From Salinimicrobium sp. TH3 (GTDB lineage Bacteria; Bacteroidota; Bacteroidia; Flavobacteriales; Flavobacteriaceae), in contig NZ_JAPONB010000001.1 of assembly GCF_026676115.1 (NCBI RefSeq), positions 372,001-436,000 on the forward strand: a DNA stretch of 64,000 nucleotides, written 5' to 3'. The notes under the pieces were generated by a model that was not told the DNA's origin, did no database searches, and saw nothing but the letters and a program-made list of their open reading frames with translations. Every line of letters starts with the position of its first letter. Within the stretch, counting starts at the first letter, position 1. Both the position numbers and the translations under genes were made by a program. Below are positions 55,578 through 63,243 of this stretch, piece by piece.

Positions 55578-56179
55578 TACTGCTCGATAGATTCTTTTAT
55601 TATTTTTTTAATCCAAACAGGAGCCAGTTTTATGTCATGTTTCACTGTCTCCTGCTCTACCTGTTCAAGGACCTTTTTGATAGTGTTTTTTATTTCAGGA
55701 GTAATATTATCTTTTCCTAATTCCTTTAAGGCCTGAATCACGAGGATCATTTGATCATTTTTGAGGGAAAGTAATCGGGGAGACCCTTTTTTAAATTTGA
55801 TTGTTCCTTTTTTTATTTTGATAGACCTTGGGGAACCATCAGTGAAAAAGATGAGATTCATAGGGACCTGTGTTGAGAGTCCTAATTTGTTCAGTGCCTG
55901 TTGTCCCGTGGGGATAATTCTAGCCTTATCTCTTTTTGCTATTGCTAAGGCAATTTCTTCTGTTGTAGGATGTACTATCCCAAGAATGGGATGCTCTCTT
56001 GGGTAGAGATATATACCGTGGGCTAATCTTTTAAGAATACCTTCGTTCTCTAGTCGATTTAAAGCTTTTCTAATAGCTGTGGACGAACCTAATTTGTCAA
56101 AATTTTCTGGGAAAAAAATTTTGCCCCTAGGGTAATTTTTGATGGTTCTTTTTACTTGTTTTTCAACTGATTCAGCCAT
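55577..56179 (-). CDS. AbiEi-type antitoxin/transcriptional regulator (DUF6088-like)
   Basis: 200 residues. The N-terminus is a winged helix (GKIFFPENFDKLGSSTAIRK, ALNRLENEGILKRLAHGIYL). The C-terminal domain (about 75-200) carries the RIIPTGQQALNKLGLSTQVP and SIKIKKGTIKFKKGSPRLL segments typical of DUF6088/AbiEi. AbiEi proteins neutralise the toxin and repress the operon by binding inverted repeats. A matching palindrome sits over the promoter directly upstream. Confidence 0.92.
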   Translation of the reverse strand: MAESVEKQVKRTIKNYPRGKIFFPENFDKLGSSTAIRKALNRLENEGILKRLAHGIYLYPREHPILGIVHPTTEEIALAIAKRDKARIIPTGQQALNKLGLSTQVPMNLIFFTDGSPRSIKIKKGTIKFKKGSPRLLSLKNDQMILVIQALKELGKDNITPEIKNTIKKVLEQVEQETVKHDIKLAPVWIKKIIKESIEQ

Positions 56180-56190
56180 TATTAGAAATA

Positions 56191-56224
56191 ATATTTGTCA
56201 CAAATATAGAATAAATTTGTGACA
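56191..56224 (-). promoter_or_regulatory. AbiE operator overlapping its -7 element
   Basis: ATATTTGTCACAAATAT (56191-56207) is a perfect 17-bp palindrome. A second half-site TTTGTGACA (56216-56224) is inverted relative to its TGTCACAAA. Read on the minus strand, TATATTTG at 56208-56201 is a perfect -7 box, so a protein bound to the palindrome would block the promoter 22 bases from the antitoxin ATG. Confidence 0.8.
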
Positions 56225-56264
56225 GAAAAAGCGAGTAATGTTATGTGCAATTGAAAGAAAAAGG

Positions 56265-56292
56265 AGGTGCCCTATGTATACATAGGGCACCT
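56265..56292. repeat. 28-bp perfect palindrome
   Basis: Each arm is AGGTGCCCTATGTA or its reverse complement, with no loop. It could be a dimeric protein site, a cruciform or a transcript hairpin; eight Ts start about 10 bases to its right. Confidence 0.92.
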
Positions 56293-56311
56293 GGTTAAGA
56301 ATTTTTTTACT

Positions 56312-56384
56312 GGATGCATTACTAGCTTTCACCTAAGGATTGGTCTAAAGTCTTTTTTTTGTTTTGAAAGCTAGTAATGCATCC
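56312..56384. repeat. 20-bp inverted repeat with 33-base loop
   Basis: The arm GGATGCATTACTAGCTTTC (plus one A) recurs inverted at 56365-56384 without mismatch. The loop has eight Ts. Length and perfection suggest a structured transcript or the termini of a small non-autonomous element. Confidence 0.9.
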
Positions 56385-56629
56385 GAAGTTAGATTAATTT
56401 TTTGATATAAGCAAGTATAAGAAAGGGCCGTTACAATTTGAAAACTTCAAACTTGTAAAAATAAGTGACATAGTCCTTCCTTAACGGTAATCTTACCTCT
56501 ATGTAAAGAAGATATAGGAGTAAAAGAATGTGCTTTTTAAGATAATTTTATAGATTTACTACCCGAGCCGCAGAACCTACTTCTCCCTACCAGTTAGTCT
56601 GTAGCAACTAACTTCTAATAAGAAATTTA

Positions 56630-59600
56630 ATGAACATACATCAGTATCTCGTAATTCTCAGTGATCGCTACAGATCGGGAATATCCAGAGAACATTCATA
56701 CAGAGGAGATCTTGAAAATTTAATTCGCAGTCTTGTCCCCGAGATTAACGTGACTAATGAACCTACAGACGTTACCGACTGCGGGAATCCTGACTATGTT
56801 CTCACAAGAGGCAAAATTCCAGTTGGATACATTGAAGCGAAAGATGTAGGTAAAGATCTTACATCAAAGGTATACAACGAGCAATTTACTCGTTACCGCG
56901 AAGCTCTGGACAACCTTATCATAACAGACTATTTGTGGTTCAGGTTTTATAGTGAAGGAGTATTGGTTCACGAAATTCGTCTGGGAAAAATAGAAGAGGG
57001 GAGAGTCATTCCATTGGAGGAGAACTTCAAACAATTTGAGAACCTGTTAATAAATTTCTGCAGTTTTGTAGGCCAGACCATCAGATCATCCAAGAAATTA
57101 GCAGTGATGATGGCCAATAAAGCTCGTTTACTTCAAAGTATATTGGAGAATGCGATTACTTCAGATGAAAAAACGCAGGAAAACACTTCACTAAAAGGGC
57201 AGTTTGAGACTTTTAAAGAAATCCTTATTCATGATCTTACGCCCAAAGGTTTTGCCGACATATATGCACAAACTTTGGCCTACGGAATGTTTGCTGCCCG
57301 GCTTCACGATCCTACGCTGGCCGACTTTAGTAGACAAGAGGCGGCAGAACTCATACCCAAATCCAATCCATTCTTGCGCAAATTGTTTGGCTATGTAGCA
57401 GGTCCAGATATTGATGACAGAATAAAAATAGTAGTAGATAACCTCGCGGAAGTATTCAGGGCGACCAATGTGGAACAACTGCTCAAGAATTTTGGAAGCA
57501 GCACCCAGACGCAGGATGCGATCATTCATTTTTACGAAACTTTTCTAGCAGAATATGATCCTAAACTACGGAAGGCACGTGGGGTGTGGTACACGCCTGA
57601 ACCGGTAGTCAAGTTTATAGTTAGAGCCGTTGATGATATTCTGAAAACCGAATTTAATCTGCCTCAGGGAATTGCTGACACGTCCAAAACAAAAATAAAA
57701 GTAAATACAGATGTTACCGACAAACGCTCTGTTAGCGGCTACAGACAAGTGGAAAAGGAAGTGCACAGGGTGCAGATCCTTGATCCTGCAACAGGAACAG
57801 GGACTTTCCTGGCAGAAGTGGTAAACTATATCTACTCCCAAAAATTTGAAAAGATGCAGGGTGCCTGGAGTGGGTATGTGGAAGAGCATTTGATCCCGCG
57901 ACTTAATGGCTTCGAACTCTTGATGGCCTCTTATGCCATGGCACATTTAAAGCTGGATATGCTTTTACGGGAAACCGGCTATAAAACGAATGGTAGTACT
58001 CAGAGGCTTAATGTTTACCTCACTAATTCTCTGGAAGAATATCATAAAGATACAGGAACTTTGTTCTCAAACTGGCTTAGTATTGAGGCAAATGAAGCGA
58101 ATCATATCAAGCGGGATACACCAGTGATGTGTGTTATTGGGAACCCTCCTTATTCTGGCGAAAGTGCCAATAAAGGAGAATGGATAATGAATCTTATGGA
58201 AGATTACAAGAAGGAGCCAGGCGGTAAGAAAAAGCTGAAAGAAAGAAATTCTAAATCAGTAAACAATGACTACATAAAATTTTTGCGCTATGGCCAACAT
58301 TTCATTGAAAAGAATGGAGAAGGGATCTTAGCCTACATTACTCCTCATGGTTTTCTTGACAGCTCTGTACTCAGGGGTATGCGCTGGAACTTACTAAAGG
58401 CATACGATAAAATATACACCATAGATTTACACGGAAACAGTACAAAGAAAGAAACGGCACCGGACGGAAGTAAAGATGAAAATGTTTTTGATATCAAGGA
58501 GGGGGTTTCCATTAATATATTGGTGAAAACTGGGAAAAAAGACACTAAAGAATTAGGTAAGGTATTACATTTCCACTGTTATGGTAAAAGATTGGATAAA
58601 TATGATTTTTTAGAAAAAACTAATCTGTCTCAAATCCCATTTGTAAATGTTGCAAACAGTGCTCCTAATTTTCTAATGGTTCAAAAGGATCTTAAATTAG
58701 AAGAAAGCTACAAAGAGGGATTTGAAGTAACTAAATTATTGAGTTTTAACTCAAGCGGTATAAAATCTCACGATGATAAAAATTTAATATCCATTACTAC
58801 CGATGAATTAAAGAATAACATTGAACGTTTAGAACATGATTTTGATTCTCTAAAAATTAGGGAGTATCTATACCGGCCCTTTGACAAGCAATTTATCTAC
58901 TATGACATAACCTTGTTAGGGAGAGCCAGGGAAAAAACTATACGACACTTTGATAAAGATAATATAGGGATCGTCCTTGTTGCAAGACCGGAATCCGCTA
59001 ATATTGATGTTTTCGACTGTCTTTATCTTTCAAAAAGTTATTGTGATACGAACTTATATAGGAGAGGTGGTCCGAAAGTTTTTCCACTCTACCTCTATCC
59101 AGAGAAAAAAAATGAGCAGGAGGTATTTATCGACGGTAGATCAAGAACTCCAAATCTAAATGAGGAAATTATTTATGACATTGCAAATAAATTAGGACTA
59201 GAGTATACCTATGAAAAAGATGATTTACCGGGAACTTTCGCGCCTGTAGATCTACTGGACTACATTTATGCTGTTCTACATTCACCAACCTACCGGAAGA
59301 CATACAAGGAATTTTTAAAAATTGATTTTCCTAGGGTTCCTTATCCGAAGGATCAGGAGAAGTTTTGGCAGCTCGTCAGGTTAGGCGGGGAATTAAGGAC
59401 AATTCATCTGCTGGAAAATCCTCGGGTGGAGAACTTCATTACCAGCTATCCTGTTGATGGAGACAATAAAATTACGAGAAAAATCACCAATACCAGTCCA
59501 GGATTTGAACTCACTAATGAAGATGAGGGAACAGGAAAAGTGTGGATCAATGACAGCCAGTACTTTGACAATGTTCCGGAAGTAGCCTGGGATTTCTACA

Positions 59601-59758
59601 TTGGCGGGTATCAGCCTGCTCAAAAGTGGATCAAAGACAGGAAGGACAGGAAGCTGACTTTTGAGGATATCCTACATTATCAAAAGATCATTGTCGCCTT
59701 GACGGAAACGGACAAGTTGATGAAGGAAATAGATCGAATTGAACTAGTTGAGTCATGA
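56630..59758 (+). CDS. Single-chain restriction-modification enzyme (type IIG/ISP-like, no helicase)
   Basis: 1042 residues. The N-terminal nuclease domain shows a PD-(D/E)XK-type set: Asp55 (GNPDYVL) and Glu69-x-Lys71 (GYIEAKD). The methyltransferase has motif I DPATGTGTF (385-391 core) and the adenine-methylase motif NPPYSG (from 505). The C-terminal 250 residues fit the type ISP specificity domain (SPTYRKTYKEFLKIDFPRVP, IGGYQPAQKWIKDR). No Walker or DEAD motifs were seen, so the ISP helicase is absent. It should both methylate and cut one target site. It overlaps the next gene by ATGA. Confidence 0.9.
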   Translation: MNIHQYLVILSDRYRSGISREHSYRGDLENLIRSLVPEINVTNEPTDVTDCGNPDYVLTRGKIPVGYIEAKDVGKDLTSKVYNEQFTRYREALDNLIITDYLWFRFYSEGVLVHEIRLGKIEEGRVIPLEENFKQFENLLINFCSFVGQTIRSSKKLAVMMANKARLLQSILENAITSDEKTQENTSLKGQFETFKEILIHDLTPKGFADIYAQTLAYGMFAARLHDPTLADFSRQEAAELIPKSNPFLRKLFGYVAGPDIDDRIKIVVDNLAEVFRATNVEQLLKNFGSSTQTQDAIIHFYETFLAEYDPKLRKARGVWYTPEPVVKFIVRAVDDILKTEFNLPQGIADTSKTKIKVNTDVTDKRSVSGYRQVEKEVHRVQILDPATGTGTFLAEVVNYIYSQKFEKMQGAWSGYVEEHLIPRLNGFELLMASYAMAHLKLDMLLRETGYKTNGSTQRLNVYLTNSLEEYHKDTGTLFSNWLSIEANEANHIKRDTPVMCVIGNPPYSGESANKGEWIMNLMEDYKKEPGGKKKLKERNSKSVNNDYIKFLRYGQHFIEKNGEGILAYITPHGFLDSSVLRGMRWNLLKAYDKIYTIDLHGNSTKKETAPDGSKDENVFDIKEGVSINILVKTGKKDTKELGKVLHFHCYGKRLDKYDFLEKTNLSQIPFVNVANSAPNFLMVQKDLKLEESYKEGFEVTKLLSFNSSGIKSHDDKNLISITTDELKNNIERLEHDFDSLKIREYLYRPFDKQFIYYDITLLGRAREKTIRHFDKDNIGIVLVARPESANIDVFDCLYLSKSYCDTNLYRRGGPKVFPLYLYPEKKNEQEVFIDGRSRTPNLNEEIIYDIANKLGLEYTYEKDDLPGTFAPVDLLDYIYAVLHSPTYRKTYKEFLKIDFPRVPYPKDQEKFWQLVRLGGELRTIHLLENPRVENFITSYPVDGDNKITRKITNTSPGFELTNEDEGTGKVWINDSQYFDNVPEVAWDFYIGGYQPAQKWIKDRKDRKLTFEDILHYQKIIVALTETDKLMKEIDRIELVES

Positions 59759-61044
59759 AAATAGAAAATTTCGATACTCAATATGCCCACTTTGAAGGAG
59801 AAGATATTTATATTTCAAGAGCTGAGAGTGGACGTAGGGGATATACCTGTATTGGATGCAAAAGGCCCTTAGAAGCGGTCATTCAAAGGAAGAACCCCGA
59901 GCATAAATCATATTTTCGGCATATAATTGATCCCAGGGAAAAACAAAGTTTTCATTGTTCCTTTAATAGTAAAAAATATTTAGAGAGAGTTGTTGAGAAA
60001 ATCATCATCGACAAAGGATCAATTCTTCTTCCAAAAGTGTTAAAATATCCTCCTCTAGGTTCTTCTCATGTTCCTCTTTTACTGCGGGAAGAGAGAGTGT
60101 TTAATCCTTCAGAAATTAAGGCGCAGCAGACTTTTTTTCTAAAGGAAAGGGTTGAGGCCAAACCTTCTACAGAGGATAGCAGTCAGGTTAAGAAGAAACA
60201 TATAAGACCCGATGTGGTATTCTATGGTGAAAATGGAGCTCCTATTTTATTTATAGAAATAATTATAACTCATCCCATTGATGATATAAAAAAAGCAAAA
60301 CTGATTAACCTGGGCATAGATACAATACAAATAGACCTACCTCATGGAGATAAAGATGAACTGAGGGAAATAATTGAAGCAGGAACAAACACTAAATGGG
60401 TTTTTAACAATGAAGAATTCTATACAGACTACTTTTCAATTACCGGAGAGAATCGAAAAGAATTTCCGTCAATTAATGAGCAGCAAAGAAGTTTTTTTCA
60501 AGAATCTTCCACATGCAGAAGAGCCAGAATTAGAGAGCTTATACAATCAATTGAGCGATGTATGGAGACAGATAAATTTCTTGCAATTGAAAAAGAACTT
60601 GGAGCTGAAATTGTCCGAATTGGAGAACTTACAACAGCAGCTAAATCAAGACTGGGAAAAATGGAAACAGAGCAAGAAGCAGGATTATATTCAGAATTTG
60701 AACCGGAGGAAAATGGCCTTAGAGAAGCTGAAAAAGGAGAACGAGCAGAGTCAGAAAGAATTGAAGCGGAGCAAAAAGATTTGGAAGCAAGATATACTGC
60801 AAAAACAGAAAAACTTAGAGAAGAGGAATCAGCAATTCGAAGAAGGGAGCGAGATGTATTCGGAGCTGAAGACCCTATGGGAGAACTTCCAAGACGTATC
60901 AATGCAGTATCGGGTGATATTGACCGACTCCAAGGAAAAAGTGAAAAATGCAAAACCGAAGAAGACAAGATTAGCGATGAAGAAAGAAGAATTGATGAAC
61001 AATTGGCAGAATTTGCTCGAATCGAAACCAGAATTTACAGCTAA
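59755..61044 (+). CDS. CoiA-like nuclease, first part; frame lost at a T7 tract
   Basis: The open frame has 429 codons, but only about the first 246 read as natural protein. There: a zinc ribbon (Cys32, Cys35, His56, Cys68), then a PD-(D/E)XK-like core with Asp153 (RPDVVFYG) and Glu168 (ILFIEIIITH), the layout of CoiA-family proteins. After the T7 at 60492-60498 the frame becomes repetitive and Arg/Glu-rich, while the +1 frame gives a natural coiled coil. The start codon overlaps the restriction enzyme stop by four bases. True product: about 463 residues if the frame is restored. Confidence 0.75.
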   Translation: MKIENFDTQYAHFEGEDIYISRAESGRRGYTCIGCKRPLEAVIQRKNPEHKSYFRHIIDPREKQSFHCSFNSKKYLERVVEKIIIDKGSILLPKVLKYPPLGSSHVPLLLREERVFNPSEIKAQQTFFLKERVEAKPSTEDSSQVKKKHIRPDVVFYGENGAPILFIEIIITHPIDDIKKAKLINLGIDTIQIDLPHGDKDELREIIEAGTNTKWVFNNEEFYTDYFSITGENRKEFPSINEQQRSFFQESSTCRRARIRELIQSIERCMETDKFLAIEKELGAEIVRIGELTTAAKSRLGKMETEQEAGLYSEFEPEENGLREAEKGERAESERIEAEQKDLEARYTAKTEKLREEESAIRRRERDVFGAEDPMGELPRRINAVSGDIDRLQGKSEKCKTEEDKISDEERRIDEQLAEFARIETRIYS

Positions 61045-61147
61045 GCAGCGGATTATTCTTTATGAGGAAATGAGTAGAAATGGATTTTGCAGAGAAAATA
61101 ATTTATTTAATCCATGGGATATTCAGAACTCGTTAAAGTTTAAATAA
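60492..61147 (+). pseudogene. Displaced C-terminal half of the CoiA-like gene
   Basis: In the +1 frame relative to the upstream gene, a natural sequence runs to a stop at 61147: FFKNLPHAEEPELESLYNQ, long leucine- and lysine-rich coiled coil with several tryptophans (DWEKWKQ, KIWKQD, TLWENF), then a globular end (KQRIILYEEMSRNGFCREN, LFNPWDIQNSLKF). Removing one T from the T7 tract joins it to the upstream frame at residue about 247. It has no start of its own with a plausible N-terminus. Mutation, sequencing error and slippage are all possible. Confidence 0.75.
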
Positions 61148-61314
61148 ATCAACATCAGGCTTTGAACGGTTAAGCTATTGTGACTTTTAATTCATCAAGC
61201 TACGTCATAAGCTATATTATAAAACATTAATAATCAATTACTTATTATTCGATTTAAAAAATTTGAAGGGGTATTTAAATTATTAATATTATACTATAAG
61301 GGCAGCGTGACATT

Positions 61315-62889
61315 ATGAAGTATTTGGGTAATCTAAAGGAACAATTTCTTCAGGAAATTCTCTCTAAAAAAAAGGTTCTCGTTGGTAGCGAATTAAGCGA
61401 AAAGCTTAAAGAGAAATTCAATGTACGACCTGACAATGCAAGAAAAATAATCCAACGAGCTTGTGAAAAGAAACTGATAAATTCATCCCAGCCCATGAGT
61501 TTTGGGAAAGGACAATTTGCTTACTCTCTGGGTCCCACGAAACTCACAAAAGAAAAAATAAAAATAATTTCCAAAATTCACCGTCCTCCCCTTTTTCGTT
61601 TATTGGCTGGACTAGAAGTTAATGATGGTATACTATCGTACTACGAAGCCTTAAAGATAACGGCTTCTCCTTTAGAAAAATCCAGTACTAAGGTCGATAC
61701 TCTTGAGGATCTTATAGATCTTTTACAAAAAGCTGAAATCCTTCAGATGAAGTCAGATATTAATTCAGTCAAGTATTTAATTTTTAATTCCAGGGAGGAA
61801 AACGAGAGTATAATTGAAAAGCATTTTGCGAAGATGCTTGTGGATACAGCCATGATAAAAGATATTTTAGCATGGTTTATTAAATCAAATTTGATAGACA
61901 ACCAAAACATTATTTACCGGAACAGAAATAATCCCTTCAAGGGTGCTAAACACAATAATCTAATCTGGGATGCTTTCGCTTATACAAAAACCACTGGATT
62001 AAATCCGCGATCAGCCGAAAGTGGGTTTGAAAAACAAACTTTGGTGGCTTTCGATATTCTGATCAACAGAGATTATGAGGAGTTTGATCTCGATGGCTTT
62101 GTAAGTCGTATTCAAATCAATTTAAATTCTGTAAAAGAAGGTAAGCGTAAAATCCTGCCAATTATTATTTACAAAAAATGTTCGAATAAAGTTGAAAATA
62201 AAATCAAGAAATTAGGTTTTCTCAGCTATGACCTTGGTTCTATATATGGTTCAAACATTTTAAAAATATTAGAGAATCTTTCTAAAATTTCATTTGATAA
62301 AGAAGTTATTGAATATCAGAATTTTGATCAAATTATTGAAGATACTCTAGCCACTATTCATGATTCAGGACAAGAAGAACAATTAAAGGCTATCAAAGGG
62401 ACCCTCTTTGAAGTGATGATGTATCAGGTTTTGAGAAACAAATATCCCTCATCAGAAATTCAGTCTAATTATTATTATAGAAGAGGCAAAGGACAAGTTA
62501 CTGAGGGTTATGAGTATGACTATGTAATCAGATCATCTAATCCAAAGGAAATAGTGATTGTAGAGCTCAAAGGTTATAAAGCAAATTATGAAATCCCTTT
62601 AGGTGACTCTAAAACAAAAGGATCAATTAGCTGGTTTTTCCGAAAAACTTTACCTTTTATAAAGGAGAAATTTCAGAACGATATTTCTGAAGGTTACCAG
62701 TTCCGAGGATGTTATATTACAACCGGCGGCTATTCTAAAGATGCCCTGGATTCCCTGAAAAAATTAAATGAATCGAAGCTGAAGCCGAAGGATCTTGAAA
62801 TTTTTTACGATAGGAAAGAATTGCTAAACCTTATGGAAACTAAAAATTTTCATCAATTAAAGAAGATTATTGAAAAATTTTATGCTTAG
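61315..62889 (+). CDS. Winged-helix/PD-(D/E)XK nuclease-like protein, family not recognised
   Basis: 524 residues. Residues about 20-75 look like a winged helix (GSELSEKLKEKFNVRPDNAR, KIIQRACEKKLI). The middle (about 215-320) holds an alpha/beta unit (KQTLVAFDILINRDYEEFDL, KRKILPIIIYKKCSNKVENK). The C-terminal part carries a nuclease-type set: Glu366 (GTLFEVMMYQVLR), Asp402 (YEYDYVI) and Glu417-x-Lys419 (IVIVELKGYK). It lies in the same orientation as the restriction enzyme after an AT-rich 167-base gap. A DNA-cutting defence role is inference. Confidence 0.72.
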   Translation: MKYLGNLKEQFLQEILSKKKVLVGSELSEKLKEKFNVRPDNARKIIQRACEKKLINSSQPMSFGKGQFAYSLGPTKLTKEKIKIISKIHRPPLFRLLAGLEVNDGILSYYEALKITASPLEKSSTKVDTLEDLIDLLQKAEILQMKSDINSVKYLIFNSREENESIIEKHFAKMLVDTAMIKDILAWFIKSNLIDNQNIIYRNRNNPFKGAKHNNLIWDAFAYTKTTGLNPRSAESGFEKQTLVAFDILINRDYEEFDLDGFVSRIQINLNSVKEGKRKILPIIIYKKCSNKVENKIKKLGFLSYDLGSIYGSNILKILENLSKISFDKEVIEYQNFDQIIEDTLATIHDSGQEEQLKAIKGTLFEVMMYQVLRNKYPSSEIQSNYYYRRGKGQVTEGYEYDYVIRSSNPKEIVIVELKGYKANYEIPLGDSKTKGSISWFFRKTLPFIKEKFQNDISEGYQFRGCYITTGGYSKDALDSLKKLNESKLKPKDLEIFYDRKELLNLMETKNFHQLKKIIEKFYA

Positions 62890-62913
62890 GTAAATGCTGA
62901 AAAAATTCACAAT

Positions 62914-63243
62914 TTAAGACTTCTTATCTCCTACTATCCCCCTCAACTCATCCAAAAGATCTCCCTCTTCAACGGGAATCATTCTTGAGGCAAGCTCTAG
63001 CACATCTTGAATGTTATGCTTGGGATTACGATCTGCGGAATAGGCTTTAAAATCTCCATGCTCAAGAGAATTGATGCATAGGTAGAGTAGGGAACGAATG
63101 GTGAACAATAATTCACCATAACCTTCTACGTAAAGCAGATCGACCTTATATTTTCCCTTGTAGGTGTCGTGCGGCTTTAGTATTACCAGCTTATTTTTTA
63201 GCAACTCTACCATTGCCTGTTCTTTAGTTTTCTGCGTTTTCAT
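62914..63243 (-). CDS. Small hypothetical partner of the NT-HEPN protein
   Basis: 109 residues with no signal peptide or membrane helix. The sequence contains KGKYKVDLLYVEGYGELLFT, a helix IRSLLYLCINSLEHGDFKAY and an acidic C-terminus. The 5' end overlaps the NT-HEPN gene by 20 bases. Tight coupling to a HEPN-type protein suggests a toxin-antitoxin or accessory role. I do not recognise the family. Confidence 0.7.
   Translation of the reverse strand: MKTQKTKEQAMVELLKNKLVILKPHDTYKGKYKVDLLYVEGYGELLFTIRSLLYLCINSLEHGDFKAYSADRNPKHNIQDVLELASRMIPVEEGDLLDELRGIVGDKKS

Larger units (their letters stand above)
56180..56629. other. 450-base intergenic region with operator and large inverted repeats
   Basis: No coding frame. 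It holds the AbiE operator (56191-56224), a 28-bp perfect palindrome (56265-56292), a 20-bp inverted repeat (56312-56384) and a 7-bp hairpin AGTTAGT/ACTAACT (56592-56613) just before the restriction enzyme gene. It separates the divergent AbiE pair and restriction operon. Confidence 0.7.

Noticed and set aside
60374-60491. N-terminal part of the 257-codon frame beginning at 60374
   Set aside because: Upstream of the T7 tract the natural reading is the CoiA-like frame; this stretch is its shadow. Only the part after the tract looks like real protein.
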